64,000 nt of DNA from Tanypteryx hageni. Its lineage: Eukaryota > Arthropoda > Insecta > Odonata > Petaluridae. How positions within the stretch are numbered: the stretch's first letter is position 1; the number at the start of each line of letters is the position of its first letter. The position numbers and the translations under genes are program-made. The notes below the pieces were generated by a model. It worked only from the letters and a program-made list of their open reading frames with translations, searched no databases and had not been told where the DNA came from. This document shows, piece by piece, positions 11,331-22,775 of this stretch. The stretch covers positions 4,057,238-4,121,237 of the forward strand of contig CM054117.1 of assembly GCA_028673005.1 (NCBI GenBank). The letters run 5' to 3'.

Positions 11331-14203
11331 GTTCTCTCAGACTGCCTTGAGGAAAACATTTGTCGAAAGGAAGTTACGAATAGGCACTTGGAACGTAAAG
11401 GCAGGAAAGCTAGAGAACTTGAAAGAAGAAATGAGAAGAAATAGAGTTGACATTATAGGATTGAGCGGAACTAGATGGGAAGGAGAAGGACAGTTCGACT
11501 CGTAAGAGTTAAGGGTAGTTTACTCTGGAGGAAATAGTGGGGAAAGTGGAGTAGCTCTGGTACTTAGGAAAGATATGATGAAAAGCAAGACAAAGATAAT
11601 AGCAACAAATGATAGACTGATGGCAATAAAGCTAAAAGCAGTCCCAGTGGACATGCTGATAATTCAGGTATATATGCCAACGTCAGCTCATGAAGATGAA
11701 GAAATCAAGATTTATGAGGAAATTAATGACATTTACGAAGAAGACGGAAAAGGAAAGGTAAACTGCATAATAATGGGATATTGGAACAGCATAGTCGAAG
11801 GACAGGATGAAAATATTGTCGGGCAATACGGACTTGGGAAGAGAAACCGAGGAAGGGAAAAACTGGTAGAATTCTGCATCAATAATGACCTTGTAGTGAC
11901 TAATACATGGTTCAAAAACCATAAACGAAGGTTATACATATGGAAAAGCTCAGGAGATAGAACGAGATGTCAAATAGATTACATCCTAGTAAAACAAAGA
12001 TTCAAGAACAGCATAAAGACCCCCAAGGCATTACCAGGAGCATACATTGATTCAGTTCACAGCCTTCTAATAGTTGAAGTAAGTACAAAGCTCAAACAAA
12101 TTAGAAAAACGAGAAGAGAAAGACAGACTTGGGACCTAGAAAAACAAAGAAAGGCAGGATGTAGTCAGCATGAAGTTGAAAGATTGCCTAAGAAATTTGG
12201 AAAACAAACCAAAGACTGTAAATATATAATGGGAAGAAATTAAAACCAATATCAAGGATACCTTGGATAAAGAGATTGGAAAACAAGGGAAGAAAATCAG
12301 AAAACCATGGATCACGAAGGAAATGCTGTAGAAAATGGATGAGAGACGAAAATGGAAAAACGTTGACAGTGAAGAAGGTAGAGCCAGCTATAGACGTATA
12401 AACGATGAGTTGAGAAGGTTAACAGATAAAGCTAGAGAAAATAGGATAAAAGGAAAATGTGATGAAATACAATTAATGGAGAAGTTAGGACGGTAGGATA
12501 TGATGTATGGGAGGGCGCTGGAATTAGAAGATAAGAAGTCTAATGGAATTCGTGGTAAAGAAATTATGAATACGGATGGGAAGGTAGTCTCAGAAACAAA
12601 GGATGTAGCACAGGTATGGGAAGAATACATTAAGGAACATTACAGCAAGCAGGCAGGATCAGCAAAAATAGAACTGGAAGATGAAGAAAACATTGAAGAA
12701 GACAACTTAGGACCAAGTATTATGGAGAGCGAAGTAGAAAAGGCGATAGTGGAACTAAAAAAAAGGGAAAGCCACAGGCAGCGATGGAATACCGGCTGAG
12801 GTACTTAAAGTCATGGGATCAGAAGGAATAAAAGCGATCACAAAATTAATTAATAAGATTTACGACATGGGAGAGTGGCCTCGAGATTTCCTAGAAGTAA
12901 CAATGATCCCTCTAAAGAAAAAGCTAAGTCAATCCAATGTAAAGTTTACAGAACGATAAGCCTTCTGTCACACACTTCAAAGATTATCATGAGGATTTTT
13001 AATAAAAGGCTGCAGAAGAAATTCTAGGAGAAAATCAATTCAGTTTCAGAAAAGGACGAGGAACTAGAGATGCTATAGGGGTAGTTACAATCATATCAGA
13101 AAGGGCAATAGAGTACAGTCAAGATATCTGCATATGTTTCGTAGATTGGCAGAAGGCCTTTGATTGACTAAGTTGGGTAATGTTGATGAAGATATTACGG
13201 GATATAGGTGTAGACTGGAAAGACAGTAGTCTGATGAGTAATCTATATGTGAATCAAGTTGTAAAGGTCAGGTTGGAGAATGCGGAGTAAATATCGATAG
13301 AGGAGTAAGACAAGGCTGCTGCCTATTGCCAACCCTATTCAATATATATGGAGAAAGTCTAATGCAAGAAGCTTTATAAGGCACAGAAGATTTGAAAATT
13401 GGAGAAAGGATTATAAGAACAGTAAAATATGCAAGTGATCAAGTACTACTAGCAAGAAAGGAAGAGGAACTCCAGTAAATGATAAATAGACTAGTATTAA
13501 CAGGTAGAAAATACAGTATGGAAATAAATACAGAAAAATCCAAGGTTATTCGAATATCGGGCAAAGAAGAGAATCTGAACATAAGTATTGGATGAAAGCC
13601 TTTAGAACAAGTTTCACACTATAAATACCTTGGAAGCATCATAGCAAAAGAAGCAAAATGTATGGATGAGATCAGGACTAGAATAGGAAAGGCAAAAGTG
13701 GCTTTCAGAAGAAATAAACACCTACTTATGTGGAATATAATGGAAGATATCCGCAAGAAGTTCATAAAATGCTGTGTATGGAGTATAGCTTTGTATGGGA
13801 CAGGAACATGGACGCTAAGGAAAAATGACATCAAATACTTGGAAAGCTTTGAAATGTGGACTTGGAGGAGAATGCTGAAGATAAAATGGACAGATAGGAT
13901 GAAAAACGATGAAGTGCTACGAAGAATAGGAGAGAAGCGAATGATTATACAGACTATTAGAAAGAGGAAGGCGAACTGGGTTGGGCATTACCTGAGGGAA
14001 GAGAGTATGATTAAAGACGTGTTAGAAGGAAAAATTGATGGAAAAAGGAAAAGAGATAGGAAAAGGTTTCAGCTGATAGACAATTTGAAAGGGAAAGAGC
14101 GTTATCAAGATATGAAGAGAAGAGCGGAAAATAGGAGCATATGGAGAACCAGGTTTAACCATGAATAATCATGGATCTGTCTACGGACAGACTACCTATT
14201 ATG

Positions 14204-14204
<1 letters not shown>
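11331..14204 (+). mobile_element. RTE-like non-LTR retrotransposon, nearly full length, decayed
   Basis: Contains, in order, an apurinic-type endonuclease, a reverse transcriptase and a C-terminal domain, all on the + strand. It is preceded by a CA/TA tract and ends in a long TA microsatellite that probably grew from its 3' tail. A close internal copy lies at 41252-41927. Confidence 0.88.
11365..14168 (+). pseudogene. LINE endonuclease-reverse transcriptase pseudogene
   Basis: The endonuclease shows LRIGTWNVKAGKLENL, VDIIGLSGTRWEGEG, YMPTSAHEDEE and CQIDYILVKQRF. The reverse transcriptase shows ICFVDWQKAFD (near 13140), VRQGCC..PTLFN and, in place of the catalytic YADD, YASD at 13428-13439. 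The C-terminal part, from DEIRTRIGKAKVAFRRNKHL to KCCVWSIALYGTGTWTLRKN and WRRMLKIKWTDRM, is of the RTE/BovB kind. Stops and frameshifts occur at 11503, in the A8 run at 12757-12764, near 12935 and elsewhere. It copied its own RNA into nicked DNA; it is now inactive. Confidence 0.88.

Positions 14205-14287
<83 letters not shown>
14205..14287. repeat. TA microsatellite (about 41 units)
   Basis: An uninterrupted TA run at the 3' end of the LINE, butted against a Helitron 3'-end fragment. Confidence 0.97.
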
Positions 14288-14291
<4 letters not shown>

Positions 14292-14330
14292 AGTTGGTGC
14301 TTTCTTTCTGCAAGCATTTCAACGCATATC
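14288..14330 (-). mobile_element. Helitron family 2, 3'-end fragment
   Basis: AGTAGTTGGTGC followed by CTGCAAGCATTTCA is the reverse of the family-2 Helitron terminus (ATGCTTGCAG..GCACCAACTACT). CTAG is lost at the microsatellite border. Confidence 0.5.
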
Positions 14331-14754
14331 AATAGTAACACCATAGGATTTTGAGGGGGTGTGGTGCATCAGGGTTGTTTCTGCTATTGTGATCTCTGAT
14401 ATTCGTAGAGAAAATGAAACCTATCCACTCTTTCCTACAGTCAGTATCCCAAATTTAATCATTGTGTTTGTGCTTTCAGTATTACATTTGAATTGTAATT
14501 ATTCTATGATACCCTCAATCACAGTGCGTGAGCAAGAATCGGAAGAATATATAGGTGATGATTAGAATAAGTTAACTTATATGCTTAATGGAATAAACTT
14601 AAAGCTAACTCAATTAAAGAAAAATGAGGAAATATTTCCATAACTTGATTTTTCTATAAATCAAATAATTTTTACTTTCCCTTGATATTTGGATTTTGGA
14701 AGGTCCACTATAATTCGTTGTGGCAGCATTAATTACCAGTAAAAGCATTCAAAC
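14331..14754. other. Intron sequence without recognisable features
   Basis: AT-rich; no gene, repeat or transposon end recognised. Confidence 0.4.
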
Positions 14755-15805
14755 ATCTTTAATCTAAAATATTATAACTGCTGTGTCTCTGCCTGCGTCT
14801 GTCCATGTCTGCATGCCTGTATCTGAACTCTCGAGTGATGTTACCTTCCGGCATGAACGCCAATAAACCGGGAACGGTTGGTTTGATTTCGACAAATCTT
14901 TCGCCCAAATACTTGGCATGGACTCCAACAGGTTTTAAGTGGGTAGTTGTCCCCCGGAAAGGCATGGATTCAATACCAGAATAGTTTTCGTTTTTGCATT
15001 TGATTAACACGTAATCGGCTAGAATACAATGTGTAGACCTTTATTCTTTAGCATTTTAAAATATTTTACGTTTAAGACTTTGACTCGAGATTTATACCAT
15101 TTAATGCAGAAAAAAATTAAGATTCTTATTCATACTGCCGATTCTGTTGTTTAATTCGTGTTTGCTCATTAAGTTTATATTCAATTTTCTCCGGTTTTTT
15201 GACATTTCAAAAAGGAGGTTGTTGCTAGGGTAGCCGGCATTTTTCATCTTGGGTTTTTGCGTTGTTGGACTTGGGCTTCAAGTACATTTGCACTAAGCTT
15301 GCAATAAAACAAGTGGAGGACAAAAACAGATTGTCTCGAGTGACATCACCTCCCAGTATAAACACAAATAAATCAAGAATGGTCAGCTCGATTTCGACAA
15401 ATCTTTCGCCTGAATACTCTGCGCGAACTCTTGCAGTTTTTAAGTGGGTAGTTGTCTCCCAAAAAAGCATGGGTGCGATATCAGGAAAGTTTTCATTTTT
15501 GCATTTGATTAACACACAATCGGCTGGAATATGATATGGAGACCTTTTGTCTTTAACATTTTAAAATAATTTATGATCGAGACTTTCATTTGAGATTTAC
15601 ATTATTTCATGTAGAAATAAATGAAGATTCTTATTCTTACTTTCGATTCTCTTGTTTAATTTGTGTTTGCTCATATTTTAAGTTTATATTCCATTTTTTC
15701 CGATTTTTCAACATTTCAATTGTTGATCTTGGATTTTTACATTGTTAGGCTCGGACTTTCAATTGCATTTGCACCAAGCTTACAATGAAAGAAACGCATC
15801 AAGAA
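14755..15805 (-). repeat. Tandem repeat of about 0.5 kb, two copies, with protein-like minus-strand frames
   Basis: GATTTCGACAAATCTTTCGCC-type sequence recurs at 14885 and 15390, TTTTGCATTTGATTAACAC recurs near 14993 and 15497, and AAGATTCTTATTC recurs near 15119 and 15622, an offset of about 505 bp. A third partial unit ends near 15805. The minus strand of each unit encodes MLIKCKNEN.., then TTTHLK and GERFVEI, including YLGERFVEIKPTVPGLLAFM in the first. I do not recognise the protein. It could be a piece of a transposon gene carried in a satellite-like duplication. Confidence 0.65.
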
Positions 15806-16436
15806 CAATAACTGATTGAAAATTTAGCAAATAAAAGAAACGATTCCAATGCATTGTAATAATGGACAACTTAACATTTCAAATAGAAAGATATTTCATG
15901 CATACATTGGAAATATCATTTTGTTTGCAAGTTTTATTGTGCATTTTAAGCAAATAATTATATTGTTAATGTTTGTGATTAATTTCTTTCGATATTGACA
16001 CTTGCCCGGTGCATTGATTACTTAATATTAAATAAACCACAGAACATACGATATGCTGTACCATCTGACATAGTGAACAAAACAAAAAATATTGTTCCAG
16101 TAGTCTAAATCATGTAGGCATGTATTTTTGGTTATGAAATTGGTGTGAGCTATGTCATTATTTTAAGAGTGGCAATAAAAGTAGTTCAACTAATAACACT
16201 TTGTAACAATTTTTTGTCATAGGAACTATAGCATTGGGCCACTTCACGCAATGTTCTTTAGATGTTTGCAGGAAGTACTGCAACAGGCTCCTAGTTTCCA
16301 TTAAAAGTCCCTTTTTAAGCATAGGTCGTTGCCATTTCCATTGTTGAAAAGAGGAAAAATTCATGCTTTTGATATTTATGCTAATCGGTATGTATTCTGC
16401 CTTAAAAAATTAAGAACTCTGTTCTTTCAGCTAGAC
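15806..16436. other. Intron sequence without recognisable features
   Basis: No gene or repeat recognised. Confidence 0.4.
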
Positions 16437-16734
16437 CAGCGGTGCCCAAACTTTTCTAATGGCGGGCCACATCAATGGTTGGGAATCCCTTGGCGGGTCG
16501 CATTGGAAGTTGTCAATTCTTCGGTGGGCCGGATTAGAGTTTAAATCGGAAAATTTCTATATATTCTGAGATTCTATTAAGTGAAAATCATGTCTAAATA
16601 AGGTTTTCATGGCTAATATTTCAATATTTAAAGTTTTATTATGAAAATTTTCAAAAAATGTATGAATTTGTGTGTTAAATTTTTCGAATTGATTTTTCGC
16701 CTTAGCTTTGTGGGCCGTAGTTTGGGCACTGCTG
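16437..16734. mobile_element. hAT MITE with perfect 8-bp target duplication
   Basis: 298 bp with terminal inverted repeats CAGCGGTGCCCAAACTTTTC and, in reverse, CAGCAGTGCCCAAACTACGG. AGCTAGAC occurs at 16429-16436 and again at 16735-16742. Internal GGCGGGCCAC and GTGGGCCG extend the palindrome. Non-coding. Confidence 0.93.
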
Positions 16735-17584
16735 AGCTAGACAACTGTTATTTTTCCAAATTCGTATCCCAATTTTAAGTAATTTAAAAATACATTTTTA
16801 GTAAGCCTTGCTTTTCTTATGGGGTATTGAAATGGATCATTTGGCTTAAAAAGACCCCTTAAATATTAAACTTTTTGTGATTTTTAATTTTTCTTGGTTG
16901 TGCCACTCATCCTAACTACATGACAAATTTCAGATTTCCAGCCCTTCTAGAAGTGCCTAAGAGTTTTATGTCAGTCAGTAAGTGATGTACAAGTAGCTTT
17001 ATTATTATAGATAAAAGTGAAGTTAATATAAAAGTTATTAAAAACAATAAGTAAACAAAATTCATCTATTTTTCTGGATAAAAATATGGATGCATCATGA
17101 AAATTACCGTTGGTGGCGCTGGGATCACTGTCAAATTTACAAGATAAAAATTTTACCAAATATAACACTAGATGGCATTGCAATAGTTTTGAATGCAATT
17201 AAAATTGCTATTGGCAGCATAGGCATCAATGTCAAAAATTAAAAATTTTTATCATAATAACAGAAACAAAGGTATCACTTAGCAACGTACTTAAAAAATT
17301 CAGACGAATAATCAAAATACCTCTTTAACAGTCTATTTTACAAAAAATGTTTCAAACAAAACTTGTAGAAAATTATATTTTCTACAACTTTCATGATAAT
17401 AAATATTTATATAAACTAACTCCTAAAGGAGATATTTGGAAAAATGAAAAGGGTAAATCTCCACTTCCTGTTGACCAGTTTAAATTAAAACCTTTTCAAA
17501 CCTTGAATTGCCAATAAAAATCTTAAATATAAAGTTTTGTGCCGATAATTAGTTTTTTGCATTAGAGTGCCAACAAAGAGCCCA
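16735..17584. other. Intron sequence without recognisable features
   Basis: No gene or clear repeat recognised. Confidence 0.4.
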
Positions 17585-17660
17585 ATGTTGAAAACATACC
17601 CAGGGAAGCTCAAAATGTATATCCGTTGAAATCTCAAATTCCGTTGTTTGTACAAAAACA
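17585..17660 (-). repeat. Dispersed repeat related to 31115-31190 and 31405-31480
   Basis: On the minus strand, GAGATTTCAACGGATATACA..TTCCCTGGGTATGTTTTCAA parallels GAGATTTCAATGGAAATACA..TCCCCTGAACATGTTTTTAC at 31418. The family is unidentified. Confidence 0.45.
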
Positions 17661-18321
17661 CTGTCATTACCCGAAGCCAAGACAACCCTGAATCTAGGAC
17701 GACCCTCCCTTTTAGCAGACTCAAAACAGAAAAAAGATTTTATCACCTAATTTCTCACTTTGGTGTATATTTCAAACACAAGTATTCAGTATAGGTATAC
17801 TAATTCATTCATTAATTGAAATGATTTGTTAAATTTTTTCTGAAATAAAAAAGAATTTAAAAAATGTATTTTTAAAATAAGATTTTATTAATTTAATTCT
17901 GGATCATAAGTTTGCAATGAAAAATACAATTATATTATCTTGTTTCATTTGTTTAAAACATTGATTAAACACATAACTTCCTACGGTTCTATGACAACTC
18001 ATCGCAGTCATTTCGTCATGCATCAATTCATCGTGGTTAGTTCATCATGTGTCAGTACATCCTATGACAAACTCATCGCACGTCAATTCAGCTCTCGACA
18101 AATTCGTCATGGTGTCTCGCCTTCCAATTTGTCTCACAACGAAATTGTCATGCCACAAATTTGTCTATCAGTGACTCGCAATTAGTTTGTCGAGCGATGT
18201 ATTGATGTGCACCGTGATATATTGATTGTATATGACTTCGTACTCAAATTTAAGACGACCCCCAATTTTTGCAAGCTCAAATTTGGAAAAAAAACTTCGT
18301 CTTGGATTCGGATAAATACGG
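17653..18321. mobile_element. MITE with internal array of GACAAATTCGTC-like repeats
   Basis: The left end TTACCCGAAGCCAAGACAAC and the reverse of the right end TACCGTATTTATCCGAATCC, which continues AAGACGA, are similar. Between 17985 and 18215 there is a dense array of short degenerate repeats such as ACAAATTCGTCATG, CAACTCATCGCAG and ACAAACTCATCGCACG. The same right end and array recur at 59056-59637. Non-coding. Confidence 0.6.
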
Positions 18322-18432
18322 TACTTTCTCCTAGTAAAGTAAAGTAAAATTTTAATCACATGCATTCCATTACTTACACTGCTTAATCTAAAATGTTTTA
18401 TGATAAAATTTTAATATTTTTGACTCTTTTAG

Positions 18433-18627
18433 GTTCGCGACTCCATAGATTTTGTGTTGATGAATTTTGCTGAAATGAATAAGTTGTGGGTGCGGATGCA
18501 GCATCAAGGGCATTCAAGGGACAGAGAACGCCGCGAGCGTGAGAGAGAAGAACTTCGAATTCTTGTGGGTACAAACCTTGTCCGCCTCTCACAATTGGAA
18601 TGTGTTAATCTTGAAAAGTATCGAAAG
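18433..18627 (+). CDS. Vps35: Vps35 exon (near human residues 171-235)
   Basis: Exactly 65 codons, phase 0 at both ends, between an AG at 18431-18432 and GTAAAC at 18628. The translation begins [20 protein letters not shown] and continues through the charged helix QHGHSRDR-like block (here [17 protein letters not shown]) into [20 protein letters not shown]. These are among the most conserved stretches of the retromer solenoid. It lies 18 kb downstream of the previous exon and joins it without a frame change. The following intron is 3.8 kb. No stop or frameshift is seen, so this is a live exon rather than a retrocopy. Confidence 0.96.
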
Positions 18628-18825
18628 GTAAACAAATGATTTTTAACGTAAATGTAAGTGTAAATGTAAAGCAATACATATGCATAATACACCACTCCCA
18701 TGGTTTATGTGACTTCAGTATACATGGTTTCACTTAACGTGCCGTTTTACATTAGGACAATGGTTGGAGTTTGCACGATTCGTTTCTGTTTATATTTATT
18801 AATATGGCTCCTCCACTTCTTAGCG

Positions 18826-19300
18826 GTTGACATTTATTCCCAATCGCCACTGTTACCTATCCTCCCACTGGCCATCTCTCAAATTGCGAGCCCTCATCAC
18901 TTCCGTCATTCTTCCTCGCCAAGTGATGCATGGGCAACCTCATTTTTTCTGTCCAGGGGGTGACCAGTCGAATACTTGCTTTGGCCACCTCTCCTGTGGC
19001 ATTCTCTGCACGTGTCCATAACCAATGAAGTAACCGACACTCCAAGCGGTTGAGAACAGTCTCTTCTGTCTCCATCTCTTGCCGGATGATATCATTCCTT
19101 ACTCGTTGGAGTCGGGATACACACATTCTGGGTCTTAAACCATCTATCTCTACAGCATTGATTTTCTTTCTTAACTTATCCATGAGAGTCCATCCTTCGT
19201 TTCTGTTTATGCAAGGCCTTAAGGCCCGTCCATATCTGGATACACTGTATGCAAACATTGTATGGATACATGTTTTCGGTGTATCCCAAGTATAAATGTT
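18826..19300 (-). pseudogene. LINE C-terminal fragment (RTE-like)
   Basis: The minus strand reads RYGRALRPCINRNEGWTLMD, LRKKINAVEIDGLRPRMCVS, RLQRVRNDIIRQEMETEETV and LLHWLWTRAENATGEVAKA, the C-terminal region found downstream of the reverse transcriptase in RTE-like elements. No polymerase domain is present. It is unrelated in detail to the LINE at 11331. Confidence 0.75.
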
Positions 19301-19898
19301 TTTAAAACGTCCGGTTAATCTTAATTTAAATTCATTTAAAAACAAAATTTTGGGAAGTTTTGTTTAATACATTTTTAGAACTATTATTTAATACTCCACT
19401 TACTTCAATTTTATGCCTCTCGAGGACATTGATACTTATTGGTACATAAGGGAAACTCGATTTCAGTTTATCAGTTTTCAGGAACGCATTAATCGCGTAA
19501 ACCGCAGGGGTGGTGTATATAATAATGGAAGAATTTAAATGACCGAGTTTATCAAAAGTTCAATTTAATTTCATATTTATCATCTGAAAGCCTCCTGACC
19601 TGAATTTTTCCTCTTTTTCAATTTCTCTCAAGTGTCTGAGTATTGCAAGTCTGCTTATAGGATGAACAGAGCACAGCTGACATTTGTGAAGAGATCGTGC
19701 AGTAGTTTCATGTCTAAATGTATGCACAGCTACATGAGGACCTCGTAAGAAGTACTCATGCAGCTACCTTTTTGAATCTGAAAAAATATTTAGCACTTTC
19801 ACTAAATTTTTATGGAATTGAATCAAATCTCATCATAATTTTTTCTTATATTTCCAGATTTAATAAGTAATTTAAAATAAATAAAAATTAAAATCATC
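19301..19898. other. Intron sequence without recognisable features
   Basis: No gene or repeat recognised. Confidence 0.4.
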
Positions 19899-20096
19899 TC
19901 CTTAAACTGTACAATCCAAAAATTATTTTTTAGAGAAAAATTGTCAAAAATATCAAGTTTGTGAAAAATTAATTCTCGCCAGGGACTTAGTATCTCAAAC
20001 AAATGCCTGATGGCTTATGCATCTCCCAACAACAACAGGGACCAAACACACACTTAATCTCATTCGCATGGATCTAAAAAAATAGAGAAAGTTATT

Positions 20097-20137
20097 CTAA
20101 ATACATATTTCCAGAGCAAAGCTCTCATCATCAGTAG
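20097..20137 (-). ncRNA. Hammerhead ribozyme motif, copy B (cleavage base changed)
   Basis: Minus strand: stem I CTA (20137-20135), core CTGATGA (20134-20128), extra T, stem II GAGAGC-TTT-GCTCTG with a terminal G-G mismatch, core GAA (20111-20109), stem III ATA-TG-TAT, base 17 is T instead of C, then TAG. The architecture is the same as copy A at 8384. The U at position 17 and the mismatch suggest weak or no activity. Confidence 0.55.
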
Positions 20138-20253
20138 TTGATAATGAATGAAATAGCAGTCTCATATGAGGTATTTAAACGGTGTGAAAGAGTCAAAGGG
20201 GTGGAGGGAGGTCGATGGGAGATGCATAAACCATCAGACATTTGTTTGAGATA

Positions 20254-22154
20254 CAGTCGAGTCTTGGTTATCCGAACTTCCGTGTTAACCGAGATGGCCC
20301 CCTCTAAATACATACATTGTTGTTTTTAGCTTGCGGTCAACAGTCTCAGGTTATTTACCACTTGTAAATCATGACTCCTCACGACTTCAGTTTTCAGTTG
20401 ATAAATAGTGTAAGATTCACGAAGCATGTGGCTGCATTAATTTTTTTTACCCTACAATTTGTAGATGTTTCTTGACTCTATTGAATAATGAGTGTGAAAA
20501 GAAAGTGTGTTGTGGTGTCTCTAGAGACCAAATTAAAGGCTATTCAACGATTAGATAGTGGTGAAAATAGCTGACGATTTAGGTGTAGGTGAAGTTACTG
20601 TGGAGGATTGGAAAAGAAAGAGAGAAGATATTAAAAAGTGGTGCTCACAAAGGGCTAGTGTTAGTGGTGAGTGCTCGTCAAGAAAAACAATGAAGTGTGA
20701 ATTGGGAAAAACTGGTGAAGCACTATTTCTATGGTTTACCCAGTTGCGTGGAAAAGGGAGCCCGATTTCCGGATCTATGTTACAGGTAAAAGCACTAGAA
20801 TTTCGAAAACTGTTCAATGATGGAGCAGAAGAATTTACTGCAAGCACAGGTTGGTTGGACCGTTGGGAGAAAAGGTATGGCATATGACAATTAAGTATTT
20901 GTGGAGAAAAATTATCCACTGATTGTGAGGAAGTTGTGAAATTCAAAAATAAATTAAATCAGCTTATTAAAGATGAGGAATTGAGTCTCAACCAAATTTA
21001 TAACTGCGACGAGACAGGCCTGAATTTTAAGATGCATCCTACACAAACTGTGGCACCACGAGAAGATAAAGCGGCTCCGGGGTACAAAAGACACAAGGAG
21101 AGAGGTACCATATTGGCCTGTTCGAATGCCACTGGTACTCATAAACTGAGATTAATGCTTGTTGGGAAGTCGAAAAATCCTCGAGCGTTTAAGAACGTTT
21201 GTGTATTTAGTTTGCCTGTGTACTATAATAACCAAAAAAGTACATGGATGGATTCGATACTTTTCAAGACTTGGTTTTTTAATTAATTTGTCCCAAGAAC
21301 ACAAAAGTTCATGAAAGAAAAAATCTTCCCCAAAAAGCGTTGCTATTGCTTGACAACGCTCCATCCCATCCAGATGCTGAGGAATTAACAAGTGGCAAAA
21401 TAAAAGCCATTTTCCTGCTGCCTAATGTCACTTCTCTAATTCAGCCATTAGACCAAGGTGTGCTGGAAGCATTTAAAAGAAATTACAGACGACAACTGTT
21501 GAAACCTCCTAGAAGGGATTGAAGAAGGCAAGAGTGTTCAAGAATGCCTTAAAAAGATAACAATAAAAGATGTCACTTACTGGGGGGCAGAGGCCTGAAA
21601 AGATGTCAAGTCATCAACATCGATCAAATCTTGGTGAAAAATTTTGGAAATTGAAAGTGAAATTGAAGAACAGCCTGAACTAGACAACTTGTTCAACTTG
21701 GGTCGAAATTTTCCAGTATCAGAACCACTAAATGAAGAAGACATTGCAGATTTGCTGGCTGCAGATAATGAACAGGTCTTGACAGATGAAGATGATACCC
21801 AGAAAATGAATTGTATCTCGCACACTGAGGGACTTGCTGCACTGGAGAAAGAGTTCTAATATGTGGAACGAGAAGAAGAATCAACACCAGCTGATCTATT
21901 GCTAGAAAGGTGGCATAACATGGCGGCCAAAAAGTGATCGACCAAAGTTAGGCAGAAATCATTAAAAGACTGTTTTGTTTAAGTAATATCAATAAACTGT
22001 TCTTTTAGTTTAGATAGGTATGTGTAAAGTAAATTTTCAGAACATACATAGGCCTATTTTTGATACCTAAAAATGAAGCTTCTGTTTTTTTTCGGAGTTT
22101 ATCATTATCCGAAGTTAGCTTTGCCCACTTTACCTCGGATAATCAAGACTACTG
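20254..22154 (+). mobile_element. Pogo/Tigger element (1.9 kb)
   Basis: The left end CAGTCGAGTCTTGGTTATCC after TA (20252-20253) and the reverse of the right end CAGTAGTCTTGATTATCCGA are inverted repeats of about 23 bp. The TA after the right end appears altered. It carries one broken transposase gene. Confidence 0.85.
20488..21937 (+). pseudogene. Jerky/Tigger-type transposase pseudogene
   Basis: Starts MSVKRKCVVVSLETKLKAIQ (ATG at 20488), then KIADDLGVGEVTVEDWKRKR (CENP-B type DNA-binding domain), GWLDRWEKRYGI, and the DDE core NQIYNCDETGLNFKM (first Asp), [15 protein letters not shown] (second Asp) and [15 protein letters not shown] (third Asp). A frameshift near 20560, a stop at 20885, another at 21283 and further breaks disable it. 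The acidic tail ends LLERWHNMAAKK at 21937. Confidence 0.9.
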
Positions 22155-22394
22155 CAATATCAAGTCCCTGGCGAGAATTAATTTTCTGCAAATTTGATAT
22201 TTTTGACAGTTTATCCAAAAAAAAATTTTGAATTGTATGGTTTAAGAGTTTGTCTATTTCTTTTATTTTAAATTTCAATTTTCACCTTTCTCTCTCTTAC
22301 GTTAATAAGTAATGTTTGTAAAAATGAGACTATAAACTTACTAAATGCTTAAAAAATAGTTGCATTTATCTTAGTTCATGTATTTATTTTTTAG

Positions 22395-22478
22395 CCTGTT
22401 TTGCCTGGGATATTAGAGCAAGTTGTTAGCTGTAGGGATGCCATTGCTCAAGAGTACCTAATGGAATGTATTATTCAG
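22395..22478 (+). CDS. Vps35: Vps35 exon (28 codons, near human residues 236-263)
   Basis: A very short exon of 28 codons, phase 0 at both ends, bounded by TTTTTTAG and CAG|GTAAGC, both good splice sites. It reads [20 protein letters not shown] followed by YLMECIIQ, which corresponds to the family segment V-L-x-G-I-L-E-Q-V-V-x-C-R-D. It completes one helical repeat between the exons at 18433 and 29873. It sits only 240 bases after the pogo-split inverted repeat ending at 22249. Confidence 0.96.
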
Positions 22479-22672
22479 GTAAGCTAATGCCCTTTCAAAA
22501 TTTATTTTTGTCTTTGAACATTTTTCTGTAACTGAAATGTGTTTGCATCTTCCATTCTTTCATATTTTTTAAATATCATTTTATTGTGTTTTATATCGCA
22601 TTTACAGAAAAGGGGTGTTGTCTCTACTTTAGCATTGCCGTAGTTATACAGTGTATGTGTGGGTTATGTATA

Positions 22673-22775
22673 CAGGCATCCCTCGCTTGGCGCTCTTGAC
22701 TTGTTCCTGAAATACAGAGCTCTAACTGAAACTGTATTAAGCGAGGGAGTTTTTCCCATAAGAATTAATGTACTG
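22673..22775 (+). mobile_element. Tigger-like terminus
   Basis: TA|CAGGCATCCCTCGCTTGGCG with TTAAGCGAGGGAGTTTTTCC just inside is a Tigger-type end with an inner inverted repeat. No partner end was found; a poly-C run follows at 22810. Confidence 0.45.

Larger units (their letters stand above)
19899..22249. mobile_element. Inverted-repeat (fold-back) element split by a pogo insertion
   Basis: The left arm (19899-20030) contains AATTAATTCTCGCCAGGGAC, ATCTCAAACAAATGCCTGAT and TTATGCATCTCCCA. These recur in reverse at 20213-20252 (GGGAGATGCATAAACCATCA) and, after the pogo element, at 22155-22249 (CCTGGCGAGAATTAATTT). Removing 20254-22154 restores one continuous right arm. A hammerhead motif lies between the arms at 20097-20137. 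This is consistent with a Penelope-like element with inverted terminal repeats. Confidence 0.65.

Noticed and set aside
17985..18215. CRISPR-like array
   Set aside because: Repeats are degenerate with no unique spacers of constant length, in a eukaryotic intron; it is a MITE-internal array.
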